The notes beneath the pieces are model-generated. The model worked only from the letters and a program-made list of their open reading frames with translations. It was not told the DNA's origin and made no database searches. Of a DNA stretch of 64,000 nt, positions 35,193 to 44,900 are shown piece by piece. This DNA is from Meiothermus taiwanensis DSM 14542 (GTDB lineage: Bacteria; Deinococcota; Deinococci; Deinococcales; Thermaceae). Position 1 is the stretch's first letter. Each line of letters begins with the position of its first letter. The stretch is from assembly GCA_000482765.1 (NCBI GenBank), contig AXWR01000003.1, positions 1 to 64,000 of the forward strand, given 5' to 3'. The translations under genes were made by a program, and so were the position numbers.

Positions 35193-38100
35193 CTACTCAA
35201 GCTGCATAGGGCGTGGTTTCCAGGGTACAGCGGCCTGCTGAGAAAACCAACGAGCCAGAACACCCAAAACCCCATATCCCCGGAAGCTATGGGTGCTTAA
35301 GCAAGGTTTTTCACCTTTCAAGGCCGCCCGCACCAGCGTAAACCATAGCTCAGCCAGGGGTGTCTTAGCCTCGAAGTCCAGCGGGTCAACGGGGTCGCGG
35401 CCCATGGTTAGCAAAATCTGCACCTGCAATAGGCGGGCATAGCTGTGTTGCGCTACAAAACCGGCCGTCATGGTTTTTCGAAGCAGGTACCGCACAATCG
35501 TCAGGGCCTTTTTGGGGTTTCGGGCCTGATAGAGGAAGCCCAGGCCCAGCAGCGCATAGAAAAAGAGCCTGGGGTTGTGCGCCTGCCGCGCCAGCAAGGC
35601 TGCCTGGCGCATATGATCGACCCCGCCCCGCTCCCAGTGCCATGAATGGATTGCCCTAGCCAGTGCACAGGCTGCCTGCACCTCCGGGTGTTGCAGACCC
35701 TCGAGGCCCCTGAGCATGCGCTGGAGCATCTGACCGTTGGTTTGCCCAGGGGCCAGGGCATAGGCCAGGGCCAGAACAGCCAGCAGGCCGGGCGAGGGAG
35801 CTCGAGCCACCGCCGATTCCCCAAAGAACAAGGCATCATCGAGCTGGCCCGACTCCAGCAAGTAGCGCAAGCGAACCCGGCTTACCCGCTCGATCGCCCA
35901 GGCCGGTGCCCCCTCCAGCAACAGCAGGCTCTCTTCCAGCAAAGCCCCCGCCTCCTCGAGCCGGCCCATATCCAGCTGCAGATCGGCCAGATCGCTGTTG
36001 TACAGACTACTAAACCACGACGGCAGCACCTCGCCCGGCGGCGGGCCCAGGGCGTTCAGGGCATCGTTGAGCCTGAACTGCCTCCAGAGCACCTCTGACA
36101 GAATTTGTCGCGCCTCGAAGGTTCCCACCGGGCTGTAGGCGCACTCCCGGAGGTAGGCCTCGCACTGCGCCTGGGCCCGCTTTAGTTGTCCGGAGCGCAG
36201 CCAGCCCCGGGCGCGGATCAGTTTGGCTGGGCCCTCGAGGTGCGGGGGTAGCCCTTCCAGCAAAGCCAGCGCCTGATCCAGCGGAAGGGTACGGGCCAGC
36301 GCCAGCGCCCAGCGAGGCTCCAGTCGAGGAAAAGCGTTCCTCTCATGACCTGGAAGCCCGGGGCCTTCCTCGCCTGCCAGGGAGGCCGCAAGCGGTTCTG
36401 AACCCACCTGGTGGATGCCGGCGGTCTCCTGTGCTACCAGACGCTCCACCAGATCGGTTTGTCCCAAGGCCAGACCCGCTTCGAGGCGGATTGCCCAGGC
36501 CCGCTGGCGCAGGTTCAGGGGCAGCTCCTGGGCCTCCAGCGGAAGGCCGGCCAGCTCCAGGGCCTCGGCATAGCGGCCCAGGGCCAGGTGGGCCTCGGCG
36601 GCCTCGAGCGCCGCTTGCCAGCGCACATTGCCCTCAGCCAGGCGCAAGGCCTCGAGGAAGCCCAGTATGGCCGCCGAGTACCGCTCCTCGGCCCAGGTCT
36701 GCTGGGCCACCACCCGCCACATGCGATAGGCCGTGGCCAGATCGCCCGCGGCCTCGAGGTGGGTGGCCGCCTCGGCCAGACGGCCCTGACGCTGATACCA
36801 GCGCGCAGCCTGCTGGTGCCAGGTCTTAACCTGCTGCCCCCCCACCTGACCCAGAATCGCCTCCCGCAACCAGGGAATCGCGAAGCGCAGCTGCCCCCGG
36901 TCGTCGGCTTCCAGGTACCCCTCCCCCACCAGCCGGGTCAGGTCGGCCTCCTCTCCTACCAGATGCCTCACCAGCTCAGGTGGAACGGTCGCACCCAGGA
37001 CAGCTGCAGCCTGCAGGGCCACCCGGGCCAGGCGGGGCAGGCTATCCAACCTGGGCTGAAACAGCGGAATCGGTTCAGGCTCACCGGTGGGGGTGAGGCT
37101 CAGGGCCTGTACGGCCAGGGGATAGCCCCCACTGGCCTCCGCCAGATGAAGACTGGCTGCCGGGCCCAGGTCGGGACGGATGCGTAAAATGAGACGCTGC
37201 GCATCCTCCAGTGAAAGGGGGTCGAGCAAGAGGGTTTCCAGATCATCGGCCGGCTCCCAACGGTTCTGCCTGGATACCAGCAGCAGCATTACACCGGGCG
37301 GCGCTGGACGGCGGGTGAACTCGAGCACGGTGGGGTCGGCGTTGTGCATGTCTTCCAACACCACCACAATCGGAACCCGCTGGGCTATCCGGGCCAGCAA
37401 AGTCCACCAAGCCTCTATCAGCAAGCGATCCAGTTCGTCGGAGGGCAGGCCCGGGTGCTCTTCAATGCCGATACTGAAGTCCAGCACCGTACGAAGATGT
37501 TCTGGCAAATTGATCTGCCGGAGCTGGGAAAGCCCCCCCGGCAACAGCCTGTGCAAAGCCTGTTGTAGGGCGTAGCGCAAAGTCACACCGGTGGTTAACC
37601 GAGGTGCCAGCACGCCATGCACCCCCTCCGGCAGGGTTTCTATGAGGTGGCGGGCCAGGTGCGACTTACCAACCCCCATTGGCCCATAAAGCACCAATCG
37701 CCGACCGGCCCCAGCCCGCACAGCTTCTAAGGCCTGCCGCAGGATGTGCACCTCCCGCTCCCGTCCCAGCACCTCCGGCGGATCCGGGCGCAGCCCCAGA
37801 AAGCGATATGGAGAAAGCGGCTCGGCGTACCCCTTGAGGGGTTGGGGTGGCAGGGCCTCGGTAATTGCGCTTGGAACCAGGCGCATGGTTGTCTCATCGC
37901 ACCACACCTCACCCGGCGGGGCCGCCTGCGACAGGCGTTGCGAGAGGTTGATGGCCGGCCCCAACACGGTCTGGTCGCCGGCCAGCCCCCCCCCTAAGGG
38001 CGTGCGCAGAACCAGGCCACTAGCGACCCCTGCGCGGCCCGGTAGGGTGCTGGAAGCCACCATCGCCTGGGCAGCTTCCAGGGCCGCCCGCGCATCCGAT

Positions 38101-38399
38101 TCCTGGCTGCGCGGCACACCAAAAACCGCCAGGAAACCGTCTCCAAAAAACTTATCTATGTGCCCACCATAGACCCGAACATGGCTGGCTGCGGTCTGTA
38201 GAGCAGTGTTGGCGGCTTCCCAGGTATCTTCCAGCGGGTGGGCCAGCGCGTACTCGGTGAACCTCGAGAGATCGAAAAACACCGCACTGACCCAGCGCCG
38301 TTCCTGAACGAAAGTCCCCCCAGGCAGCAAAGCATTGCCACAACGGACGCAATTTTCCTCTCCATCCGCATTGCTGTGACCACAGCGAGGGCAAATCAT
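35193..38399 (-). CDS. Zinc-ribbon, class IIIb adenylyl cyclase, AAA ATPase and TPR protein
   Basis: The 1068-residue protein has a zinc ribbon (C3, C6, C17, C20), then a class III cyclase domain at about 35-200. The metal aspartates D43 (FFDLSRFTEY) and D87 (FFGDGF), the substrate lysine K83, threonine T144 and the transition-state pair N151 and R155 are present; lysine plus threonine is the class IIIb pattern. An AAA/STAND ATPase follows with Walker A GPMGVGKS at 239-246 and VVVLEDMHN, then long TPR-like repeats. It is probably a signal-responsive nucleotide cyclase or cyclase-derived regulator. The input signal is unknown. ATG 38399 is used; GTG 38414 is an alternative. No ribosome site is visible. 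Confidence 0.85.
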   Translation of the reverse strand: MICPRCGHSNADGEENCVRCGNALLPGGTFVQERRWVSAVFFDLSRFTEYALAHPLEDTWEAANTALQTAASHVRVYGGHIDKFFGDGFLAVFGVPRSQESDARAALEAAQAMVASSTLPGRAGVASGLVLRTPLGGGLAGDQTVLGPAINLSQRLSQAAPPGEVWCDETTMRLVPSAITEALPPQPLKGYAEPLSPYRFLGLRPDPPEVLGREREVHILRQALEAVRAGAGRRLVLYGPMGVGKSHLARHLIETLPEGVHGVLAPRLTTGVTLRYALQQALHRLLPGGLSQLRQINLPEHLRTVLDFSIGIEEHPGLPSDELDRLLIEAWWTLLARIAQRVPIVVVLEDMHNADPTVLEFTRRPAPPGVMLLLVSRQNRWEPADDLETLLLDPLSLEDAQRLILRIRPDLGPAASLHLAEASGGYPLAVQALSLTPTGEPEPIPLFQPRLDSLPRLARVALQAAAVLGATVPPELVRHLVGEEADLTRLVGEGYLEADDRGQLRFAIPWLREAILGQVGGQQVKTWHQQAARWYQRQGRLAEAATHLEAAGDLATAYRMWRVVAQQTWAEERYSAAILGFLEALRLAEGNVRWQAALEAAEAHLALGRYAEALELAGLPLEAQELPLNLRQRAWAIRLEAGLALGQTDLVERLVAQETAGIHQVGSEPLAASLAGEEGPGLPGHERNAFPRLEPRWALALARTLPLDQALALLEGLPPHLEGPAKLIRARGWLRSGQLKRAQAQCEAYLRECAYSPVGTFEARQILSEVLWRQFRLNDALNALGPPPGEVLPSWFSSLYNSDLADLQLDMGRLEEAGALLEESLLLLEGAPAWAIERVSRVRLRYLLESGQLDDALFFGESAVARAPSPGLLAVLALAYALAPGQTNGQMLQRMLRGLEGLQHPEVQAACALARAIHSWHWERGGVDHMRQAALLARQAHNPRLFFYALLGLGFLYQARNPKKALTIVRYLLRKTMTAGFVAQHSYARLLQVQILLTMGRDPVDPLDFEAKTPLAELWFTLVRAALKGEKPCLSTHSFRGYGVLGVLARWFSQQAAVPWKPRPMQLE

Positions 38400-38599
38400 A
38401 GGGCAAAACCACACTGGAAATATTGATCGGTGCGATGAAAATGAATTACATCGCCTAGCAGCCTGCTACGAGTACGTGATGCCCAACACCAGCAAGTATA
38501 GCCAATCGGGTAACGATTTCCAAGCCAGCTAGCAAGCCTCTATAAACACTGTCTAGGCCCCTCAAAGGGGTGAACGACCCCGCCTACCCCACAGCCAGC

Positions 38600-39061
38600 C
38601 TAGCGGGATACTTCCGAGCGAAAGGCCATCAATGGAGGAGCTAAATGGGCCTGAATTGGGGTGCCCAGCTCCGGCAGCCTCGAGCCGGCCAGTACCAGGT
38701 GCAGCCGGTTCTCTTGCCCGGCCCCTGCCAGGCCCAGCAAAAAGTATCGGTTGTCCAGCAGCGCTTCCACACGGCCCCGCACCTTATAACGTCCCCCACC
38801 AAGGTGCTCGATGGCAGGGGCCTCTGAGGCCGCCTCCCAGTGCACCACCTGCCCATGAATAAGCAGCGAGGCCTCTCCCCCAGAAAAGGGCGTTATGCCT
38901 CTATCGAAAAGGTATAGAACACCCCATGGGGTCAGTACCTCGAGCACCGGACTGCCCAGGGGTTCTGGGCTTACGGGCCAGGTCTGAGCGTACTGCGCGA
39001 AACGCTCCCAGAAGGATTCCGGGCTATCCTCGAGCGCTGCAGGTCGGGCGGTTGCCTTCAT
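38600..39061 (-). CDS. Unknown 153-residue protein
   Basis: The protein is soluble, lacks a signal peptide and is predicted to be mainly beta (VLEVLTPWGVLYLFDRG; SLLIHGQVVHWE; GRYKVRGRVEALLDNRYFLLGLA). I do not recognise a family. Its ATG lies eight bases after a TATGAT box that belongs to the end of repeat copy C, so its promoter was apparently supplied or reshaped by the repeat. It is separated from the downstream cyclase gene by about 200 bases. Confidence 0.65.
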   Translation of the reverse strand: MKATARPAALEDSPESFWERFAQYAQTWPVSPEPLGSPVLEVLTPWGVLYLFDRGITPFSGGEASLLIHGQVVHWEAASEAPAIEHLGGGRYKVRGRVEALLDNRYFLLGLAGAGQENRLHLVLAGSRLPELGTPIQAHLAPPLMAFRSEVSR

Positions 39062-39069
39062 CGGGCTCT

Positions 39070-39075
39070 ATCATA
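39070..39075 (-). promoter_or_regulatory. -10 box formed by the repeat edge
   Basis: TATGAT on the minus strand overlaps the CCGGTAT end of repeat copy C and lies eight bases before the ATG at 39061. TTGAAG about 19 bases upstream, inside the repeat, is a possible -35. Confidence 0.45.
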
Positions 39076-39250
39076 CCGGATTCAAAAAGATAATCTTCAA
39101 ACAAAAAACATTCAGGGGCTATCTTTTTGAATCCTAGAGCACACCCCTCGCTATGCTCGGCGAAAGGGGCGGTATCGCCCTCCGCTAAGCGGATAACTTC
39201 GGTCGGGTTGGTTCAGCACCGGAAGGCGCCGAACCAACCCAATCTGGTAT
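39073..39250 (-). repeat. MITE-like repeat, copy C (178 bp)
   Basis: In reverse orientation relative to copy A, this repeat starts ATACCAGATT and ends AATCCGGTAT. Shared blocks include the GGTT.GTTCG hairpin, AACCCGACCGAAG, GTGCTCTAGGATTCAAAAAG and TTTTTGAATCCGG. It carries about 55-60 extra bases between the CCGACCGAAG and GTGCTCTAGG blocks that are absent from copy A and are themselves rich in small hairpins. Confidence 0.75.
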
Positions 39251-39289
39251 AAAGATCCAAGCGGAACCGGTAGCACAACCCAAACCACC

Positions 39290-39316
39290 GGCGGGCTCGA
39301 GGACACCCAGCCCGCC
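39290..39316 (-). terminator. Hairpin after bamA
   Basis: GGCGGGCT and AGCCCGCC form an 8-bp stem directly after the bamA stop on the minus strand; the tail GGTGGTTTGGGTT is only mildly T-rich. Confidence 0.5.
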
Positions 39317-41893
39317 TTAGAAGCCGAGACCTAAGCGTAAGGCAAAGCGGCCCGTGGGGTTGCGCTGGCTAAAGCCGTAGTCGAGGCGAATGGGCGGCAG
39401 AATGGCCCCCAGCAGGTCGAGGTTGAGCTGCAGACCCACACCAGCCCCCAGGAAGAAAGCATCCAAATCGCCCGAAGCAGGCCATAGGCGGCCAAAATCC
39501 GCAAACACAAAGCCGTAGAGGTTGGTTCCGCCGGTGGGACTCAGTCCAAAGTCGTAGCCGTACTCAATCGAGCCGTTCAACACGGTGGTGCCTTTATCCA
39601 GGAAGCGGGGGTCGTAACCGCGCAGGGTTGTGATGTCGGTGCTGTTACCCCCGAGGCTAAACTTTTGGCTGTCCTGCGCCGTGCCCAGAATGGTGCCTAC
39701 AGAAACCCGCAAACCCAGGGCCTGGCGGGCCGCCTGGTCTAGCTGGAAATAGGTTCTTCCACTGACCACCACCGGAACGTACTGCGTCGCCTCGCCGCCT
39801 TTAGGGAAGGTGATGCCGTAGCCCGTGCTGAGGTTGATCGAGAAGCCCTGGGTGGGGAAGGTAGGGCTGTTGAGGGTGGAGTAGGTCGCGCCCAGGTTCA
39901 GGGTAATAGCCTGAAACTCCCGCACACTCTGTTCAAATCTGTTCTGGGCATCCTGCAGCAAAGCCTCGCTGCAGGCAGTATCCTCAGCCACCGATGGGTT
40001 GGCCATGTTGCTCGAGTCCGAGACCTTCACCAAACAGCGGGGCCGGTTGGGGTCGCCGACCTCCAGAAAGGGAATGCTCCATTCCCAGCCGAGCCCTGCC
40101 GAAACCCGCAGGTTGGGTAGGTCGCTGCTCAGGGGACGTGAGATGGTGAAGCTAATGCCGGTTTTGCGTTCGGTGTACTGCCACTTTGAGGTTCTATCGT
40201 TATCGTCGATGATCCCGTCACCATTGAGGTCAGGGGTATTCCCGTTGTAAAGCTGCTCGAGGGGAAAGCCAATGTTGGCTTGCGGCTGGCTGTAGATGCT
40301 CACCCCAAAAGAGGTGCGCACCTGCTTGAAGTCGGCAAAGTCGATGTAGATCCAGGGAATGCGGTAAGAGGCACTGAAGGTTAGAAACTGGCCGGCGTCG
40401 TTGGGGTTAACACCCAGGGTTACGTTGTACTGGTGGGCCAGCCCCCACAGGTTGGTATCGCTGATGCTAATGCTGCCTTCCCAGCCGGTCAGGCTGCTCC
40501 AGGAAATTCCAGGTACAAAGCTGCCGGTCTGGGCTTCGCGGAAGCTCAGCACCAGGATCACATCCTCGGGTTTTTCACCCTGCTGGGGGCGTACCCCCGG
40601 CGGCTCACGCAGCAAACCGGTGCGCAAGACATTGGTAATACCCTGGCGCAAAGCGCTCACCGAAAACAGGCTGCCCACCGGAGGCATCTCACGCAAAAAC
40701 ACGCTGGGGTCGGTGCGGGTCAGGGCCGGCTCGATACGGTAGCCCGCGATTCGTAGCTCACGCAGCCGCTGCACATAGACCCCCTCGCGGAAGCTAATCT
40801 CGGGCTGGGCAACGAGGTCGTAGCCAAGGTCGCGGTATTCCCGCAGAATACGGGCGAAATCCTCATTGGCAAGGGTCGGGTTGTACTCGTCTCCGGGCTT
40901 AAGACGCATTTTCGACAGCAGCTGTTGTGTGGGGATGGCGGTGTTGCCTTCTATGCGCACCTCACGAATTGCCCCATAGCGCTGCTCGCCGGCTTGAAAA
41001 GTCAGGCGCACCCCCTCCTGGCTTATCCGCTCAGGCCTTAGATCCACCACACGCCCAAGGCTACGGGATAGAGCATTAACCCCGTCCAGTATGCGGTCGA
41101 GGTTGAACGGGTCGCCCACTTTAAGGTTCAGGGAGCTGATATCCACCCCTCGAGCGCTGATCTCAACAATCTTCAACTCACTAAAAGCCACCTTGAGCAC
41201 GCCGTCCACCAGGCTGGTAGCGGCCAGGTTGACTCCGCTGCCCCTAAAGCCGGCCGCCGCGTATACATCGGCCGTACGCCCTACTGCATCGCGGAAGCGT
41301 TCGAAGGAGAAGCGCCCGTTTTCGATAACCGGCTGAAAGATCGGCTCGAGGCGTTCCTTGGGAACATAGGTGGCAGCCCCCACCTCCACCGACTTGAGTT
41401 CGGGGCTTTCATCCACATTGAAAAAAAGCTCCACGCCCCCGGCCACCTCCTTGGCCTCGGGCACAATCCTGGGTTCAAACGGGAAGCCCTCGCTGCGGTA
41501 GATCCTAGCCAAGGCCTGGGCCGCCTCGCTGGCTTTTTTGGGGTTGAAAACCGAGCCCACCCCGATGGCCTGTTCGGTCTCCAAGTAGCGCAGCACATTG
41601 GCCTCGGGGAAAGCCTTGGCTGAGGTAGCCACCTTGGTGATGCTGGGGTTGGTTACCACTTCAACCACCAGCTTGCTGCCTTCCAGTCGAATTTTTACAT
41701 CCCGGAAATAGCCGGTATCCAGTACGGCTGCACGGGCCTGCTCGAGGTCACCCGGTTCATCACCCACCCCAAAAGGCAGCGCAATACGTACCAGAGCAAC
41801 CAGCACGGCATCGGTACCCCGCACTTCCACTTCCTGAATAGGGGCCGCCCAGGCCGCGCCCAGCAAAAGCAAAACGGCGAACAGTCGCTTCAT
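39317..41893 (-). CDS. bamA: Outer-membrane assembly factor BamA (Omp85 family)
   Basis: The 858-residue protein has a signal peptide (KRLFAVLLLLGAAWAAP), a run of POTRA-like repeats (IQEVEVRGTDAVL; GAIREVRIEGNTAIPTQQLL with LKPGDEYN), and a C-terminal Omp85 beta-barrel with FSLGGNSTDITTLRGYDPRF, the conserved barrel-lid RGY/F motif, ending in phenylalanine (FALRLGLGF). BamA inserts beta-barrel proteins into the outer membrane. The start at ATG 41891-41893 gives the signal peptide at the N-terminus; longer frames lack it. It follows tamB by 77 bases on the same strand, so the two are probably co-transcribed. Confidence 0.93.
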   Translation of the reverse strand: MKRLFAVLLLLGAAWAAPIQEVEVRGTDAVLVALVRIALPFGVGDEPGDLEQARAAVLDTGYFRDVKIRLEGSKLVVEVVTNPSITKVATSAKAFPEANVLRYLETEQAIGVGSVFNPKKASEAAQALARIYRSEGFPFEPRIVPEAKEVAGGVELFFNVDESPELKSVEVGAATYVPKERLEPIFQPVIENGRFSFERFRDAVGRTADVYAAAGFRGSGVNLAATSLVDGVLKVAFSELKIVEISARGVDISSLNLKVGDPFNLDRILDGVNALSRSLGRVVDLRPERISQEGVRLTFQAGEQRYGAIREVRIEGNTAIPTQQLLSKMRLKPGDEYNPTLANEDFARILREYRDLGYDLVAQPEISFREGVYVQRLRELRIAGYRIEPALTRTDPSVFLREMPPVGSLFSVSALRQGITNVLRTGLLREPPGVRPQQGEKPEDVILVLSFREAQTGSFVPGISWSSLTGWEGSISISDTNLWGLAHQYNVTLGVNPNDAGQFLTFSASYRIPWIYIDFADFKQVRTSFGVSIYSQPQANIGFPLEQLYNGNTPDLNGDGIIDDNDRTSKWQYTERKTGISFTISRPLSSDLPNLRVSAGLGWEWSIPFLEVGDPNRPRCLVKVSDSSNMANPSVAEDTACSEALLQDAQNRFEQSVREFQAITLNLGATYSTLNSPTFPTQGFSINLSTGYGITFPKGGEATQYVPVVVSGRTYFQLDQAARQALGLRVSVGTILGTAQDSQKFSLGGNSTDITTLRGYDPRFLDKGTTVLNGSIEYGYDFGLSPTGGTNLYGFVFADFGRLWPASGDLDAFFLGAGVGLQLNLDLLGAILPPIRLDYGFSQRNPTGRFALRLGLGF

Positions 41894-41970
41894 GCTGCCA
41901 AACATATGCGAAGCGGGTGAAGTGTGAGTGAGAGAGCTTTCAATACACCCACATCCCACTGTTTCGCTTT

Positions 41971-44900
41971 TTAGAAGCGGAAAGTAAAGCCCACACCAAA
42001 CTTAATACCATCGTTGCGGTAACCATCCCCCACCCCCGTGGCCAGGTCAATGGTGAGGTCGGCCCCAAGGGGGCGGATTGTCCAGCCAAATGAAATTTCC
42101 GGCCTGGGCTGGGGGAAGAGCTCGGTGCTGAAGCGCAGACGATAGTCGCCTTGCAGGTATTCGGCAAAAATAGTCTGGTAGCCCCGTAGGTCCACCGAGT
42201 AGGCAAAAAACAGCTCAGGAGACAGGTAGCGCCCGACGGTGAAGCGGGTCTCCTCGATGGTGCCGCCGTTCAGGGCGGGGATTTCCACCCGCACCTGATC
42301 CAGCCCCAAAGCCTTGGCTAGCTCGCGCTCGAGCTGCCCTACAATAAAGTTCTGTATCGCGGCCTGAAGGCCGGTCTGGGCAATATCGCTGGGCAGGGCC
42401 GATAGGTCGGAACGGCCTAGCAGCAGCAGGGTGTAGATTTCGGCTTCACTGTATGGCTGGCCGTCGGCCTTGCGGGCTGTTTCGTTGTTGTAGATAGCCT
42501 CAAAAGTTGGGGTCAAACTAACTTTGATACGCCCATTTTGCCGCAGAAATTCCCCCTTGAGGGTCAGGTTGATCTGAATCCGGCGGTTGTCCTGGGCGCG
42601 ATCCTGCACCTGCGTATCGGCCACGATCTGCAGCTCGGGCAGAATACCGGCGGCCGGGCTAAACCGGGCGTAACTGCGCTGCTCGGCGGAGCGATCCCGG
42701 ATGGTGAAGTCGCGGTCCCACAGCCGGAAGTTCCCCCGCAAAGGCACCACCTCCCCCGATAGGTAGGGATTGGTGATTTCACCGTTGAGGAACACCTCCC
42801 CAGCAAGCTCGCCCTGGGCCAGCGACTCCTGGATGATAATGCCCCGGTCGGCCTTGAACTGAACGTTGGCGAACTCCACAGGGATCGCACTGGACGAGCG
42901 GGCCGAGCCGGCTTCGGGTGGGGCGTTAATGGTTACCTCGCGCTGGCCCGCGGGCAGCCCCAGCCGGGCGCGGATCACATTGGTAGCCCCCTGCACAATG
43001 TAGGTTCCACGCTGATAACGCAAAATTAAGTTGGTCTCGAGCAGGCCATCCAGCAAAAAGTACTGCGGGTAACTGACCGGCACCTGTCCCTGCAGGGTCA
43101 GGATGAGCTGGGGGAAAAGCGTACCATACAAGCGGGCATCCTGTTTTTGCAAACGGGCATCCACCGTGTAGGCCGGGTAATTAAAGCTCAAGTCAAAGGG
43201 CTCATCGGGGCTCAGAAGCGGCAGGTTAACCAGGCCCGTAGCCCGCACCGTAAAGTTGCTAAGGTCGCCCTCACCAGAAAGCTGGGCCTCGGCGGGGTAG
43301 GGAGCGGTCAGTTTGATACGACCCTCTGCGCTGGTGGTGTTACCGACGCGCAGCACCGCACGGGGGGTCTCGGCCCGCACCGGGCCCAGTTTGAAGCCAA
43401 AGTTTTCCAACGTAAGGTCAAACGCTTCGCCATTCGAAACCAAGCGCAGCGTACCGCTGCCCTCGGGGGCCAGCGGCTTGAGGTTGGGTATAACCTGCAA
43501 AACCGGCGTAAAACTGGTGTTCTCCAGGCTGAGACGCAGGTTGCTGCCCCGCCGGCCATAGTACCCCGACCCCGTCCAGGTTCCCTTGCCCGAAAGGTTC
43601 AACTGATCTATGTACAGCCGCTCCTGCTCAAATCGCAACGCAGCCACACCCACCAGGGTGTCGCCCCCACCTTGGAAGCGCAGGTATTCCCCTACCCAGA
43701 TGCCCTTGGAGGCCCAGGGGTCGCGGATGTTATAGCTGAAACTGGTGCGCCCCGTCCAAAAAGCCTGGCCGGCCAGTTCACCAGCCCAGGTTGAGAAAAG
43801 CCAGTGCAAGGGGAAGGCGGCCGCCACGGCCTCTCCGCTCAGGATGCCGTTTTCCAGGCGAATCCTGGCCGTAGTGCGGTTGGAACCCAGGTTGCCGTTC
43901 TGCGCCAAACCACCCGATGGATCGGCCTTCTCGAAGTCAATTTCGGCCTGCAATAGGCCATTGGTAATCGCGCCCTTGGCTTCCATAGCCAGCACCAGCT
44001 CGTCACCCTTAACCTTGAGCCCTGGGCTGCTTAAGCTGAACCTGACCTGGCCCTGGTCATATACCAGCGAGCCGGTTGTTCGACCCGCCAGAAAGGGCAG
44101 GCGGCTGGCGAACTGGGGAACCTCTTCAATAGCCAGATCCCTGAAGCCAACCCGCGCCTGCAGGCCGCTGGGGGCCAGGCTTCCCCGAATCTCGAGGACA
44201 CCCACGTCGCCATCCAGGCTACCGGTGGCGCTGAGGGTATCCTGACCATCCACCCGCAGCCGCAGGCGGCTGGAAAGGGGCTCGAGGGGCAGATCGAGCT
44301 GTAAACGCCCCTGCCATCTGCCCGGGCCAGGGTATCTTATCTGCCCTTCAATCCAAGGCCCCTTTGCAGTAAGGGTGGCCTCGAGCAGGCGCCCCTCGGC
44401 CTCGATCTGCTGCTTTTGCTCGGGGTCGCGGTACAGCAGCTTCCAGCCACCGTCGAGGCCAATCTGCCCGGTTAGAGCGCCGCTTTTCCAGGGAAGCCAC
44501 TCGGTGGTGGGGTGCACCACCCGCACGCTGGCCTGCGGCCCGGTGCCCTCGAGGCTCAGATCCAGCCCATAGACGCTAAGCTCGAGCCCACCGCTGAGCT
44601 GCCCCTGTTGGAAAACCAGCTCACCCGTTCCCAGCTCCGGCGCCGAGAGGCTCACTGCCAAAGTCTGTAAGTTCAGGGCTGCCACCAGGCGCCCCCCGGC
44701 CAAGGGATAGACCGCCTCGAGCCCGGGCCCCCGGCCCCGCACCTCGAGGTTGCGCACCCCTAATTCACCTGTGGCGCTGCGCTCGGAGAGATTAATCATC
44801 AGGCTGCTGGCTGGAAGCCTCTCGCGGTCGGGGGCTACCTGCAACATGGGGTAGCGCAGGCGCAAGGCCAGGCCCAGGACATCACCCTCTACCACGGGAA

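Noticed and set aside
39073-39250. CRISPR array or tandem repeat
   Set aside because: Direct repeats with regular spacers are absent; the structure is inverted repeats and matches dispersed copies.
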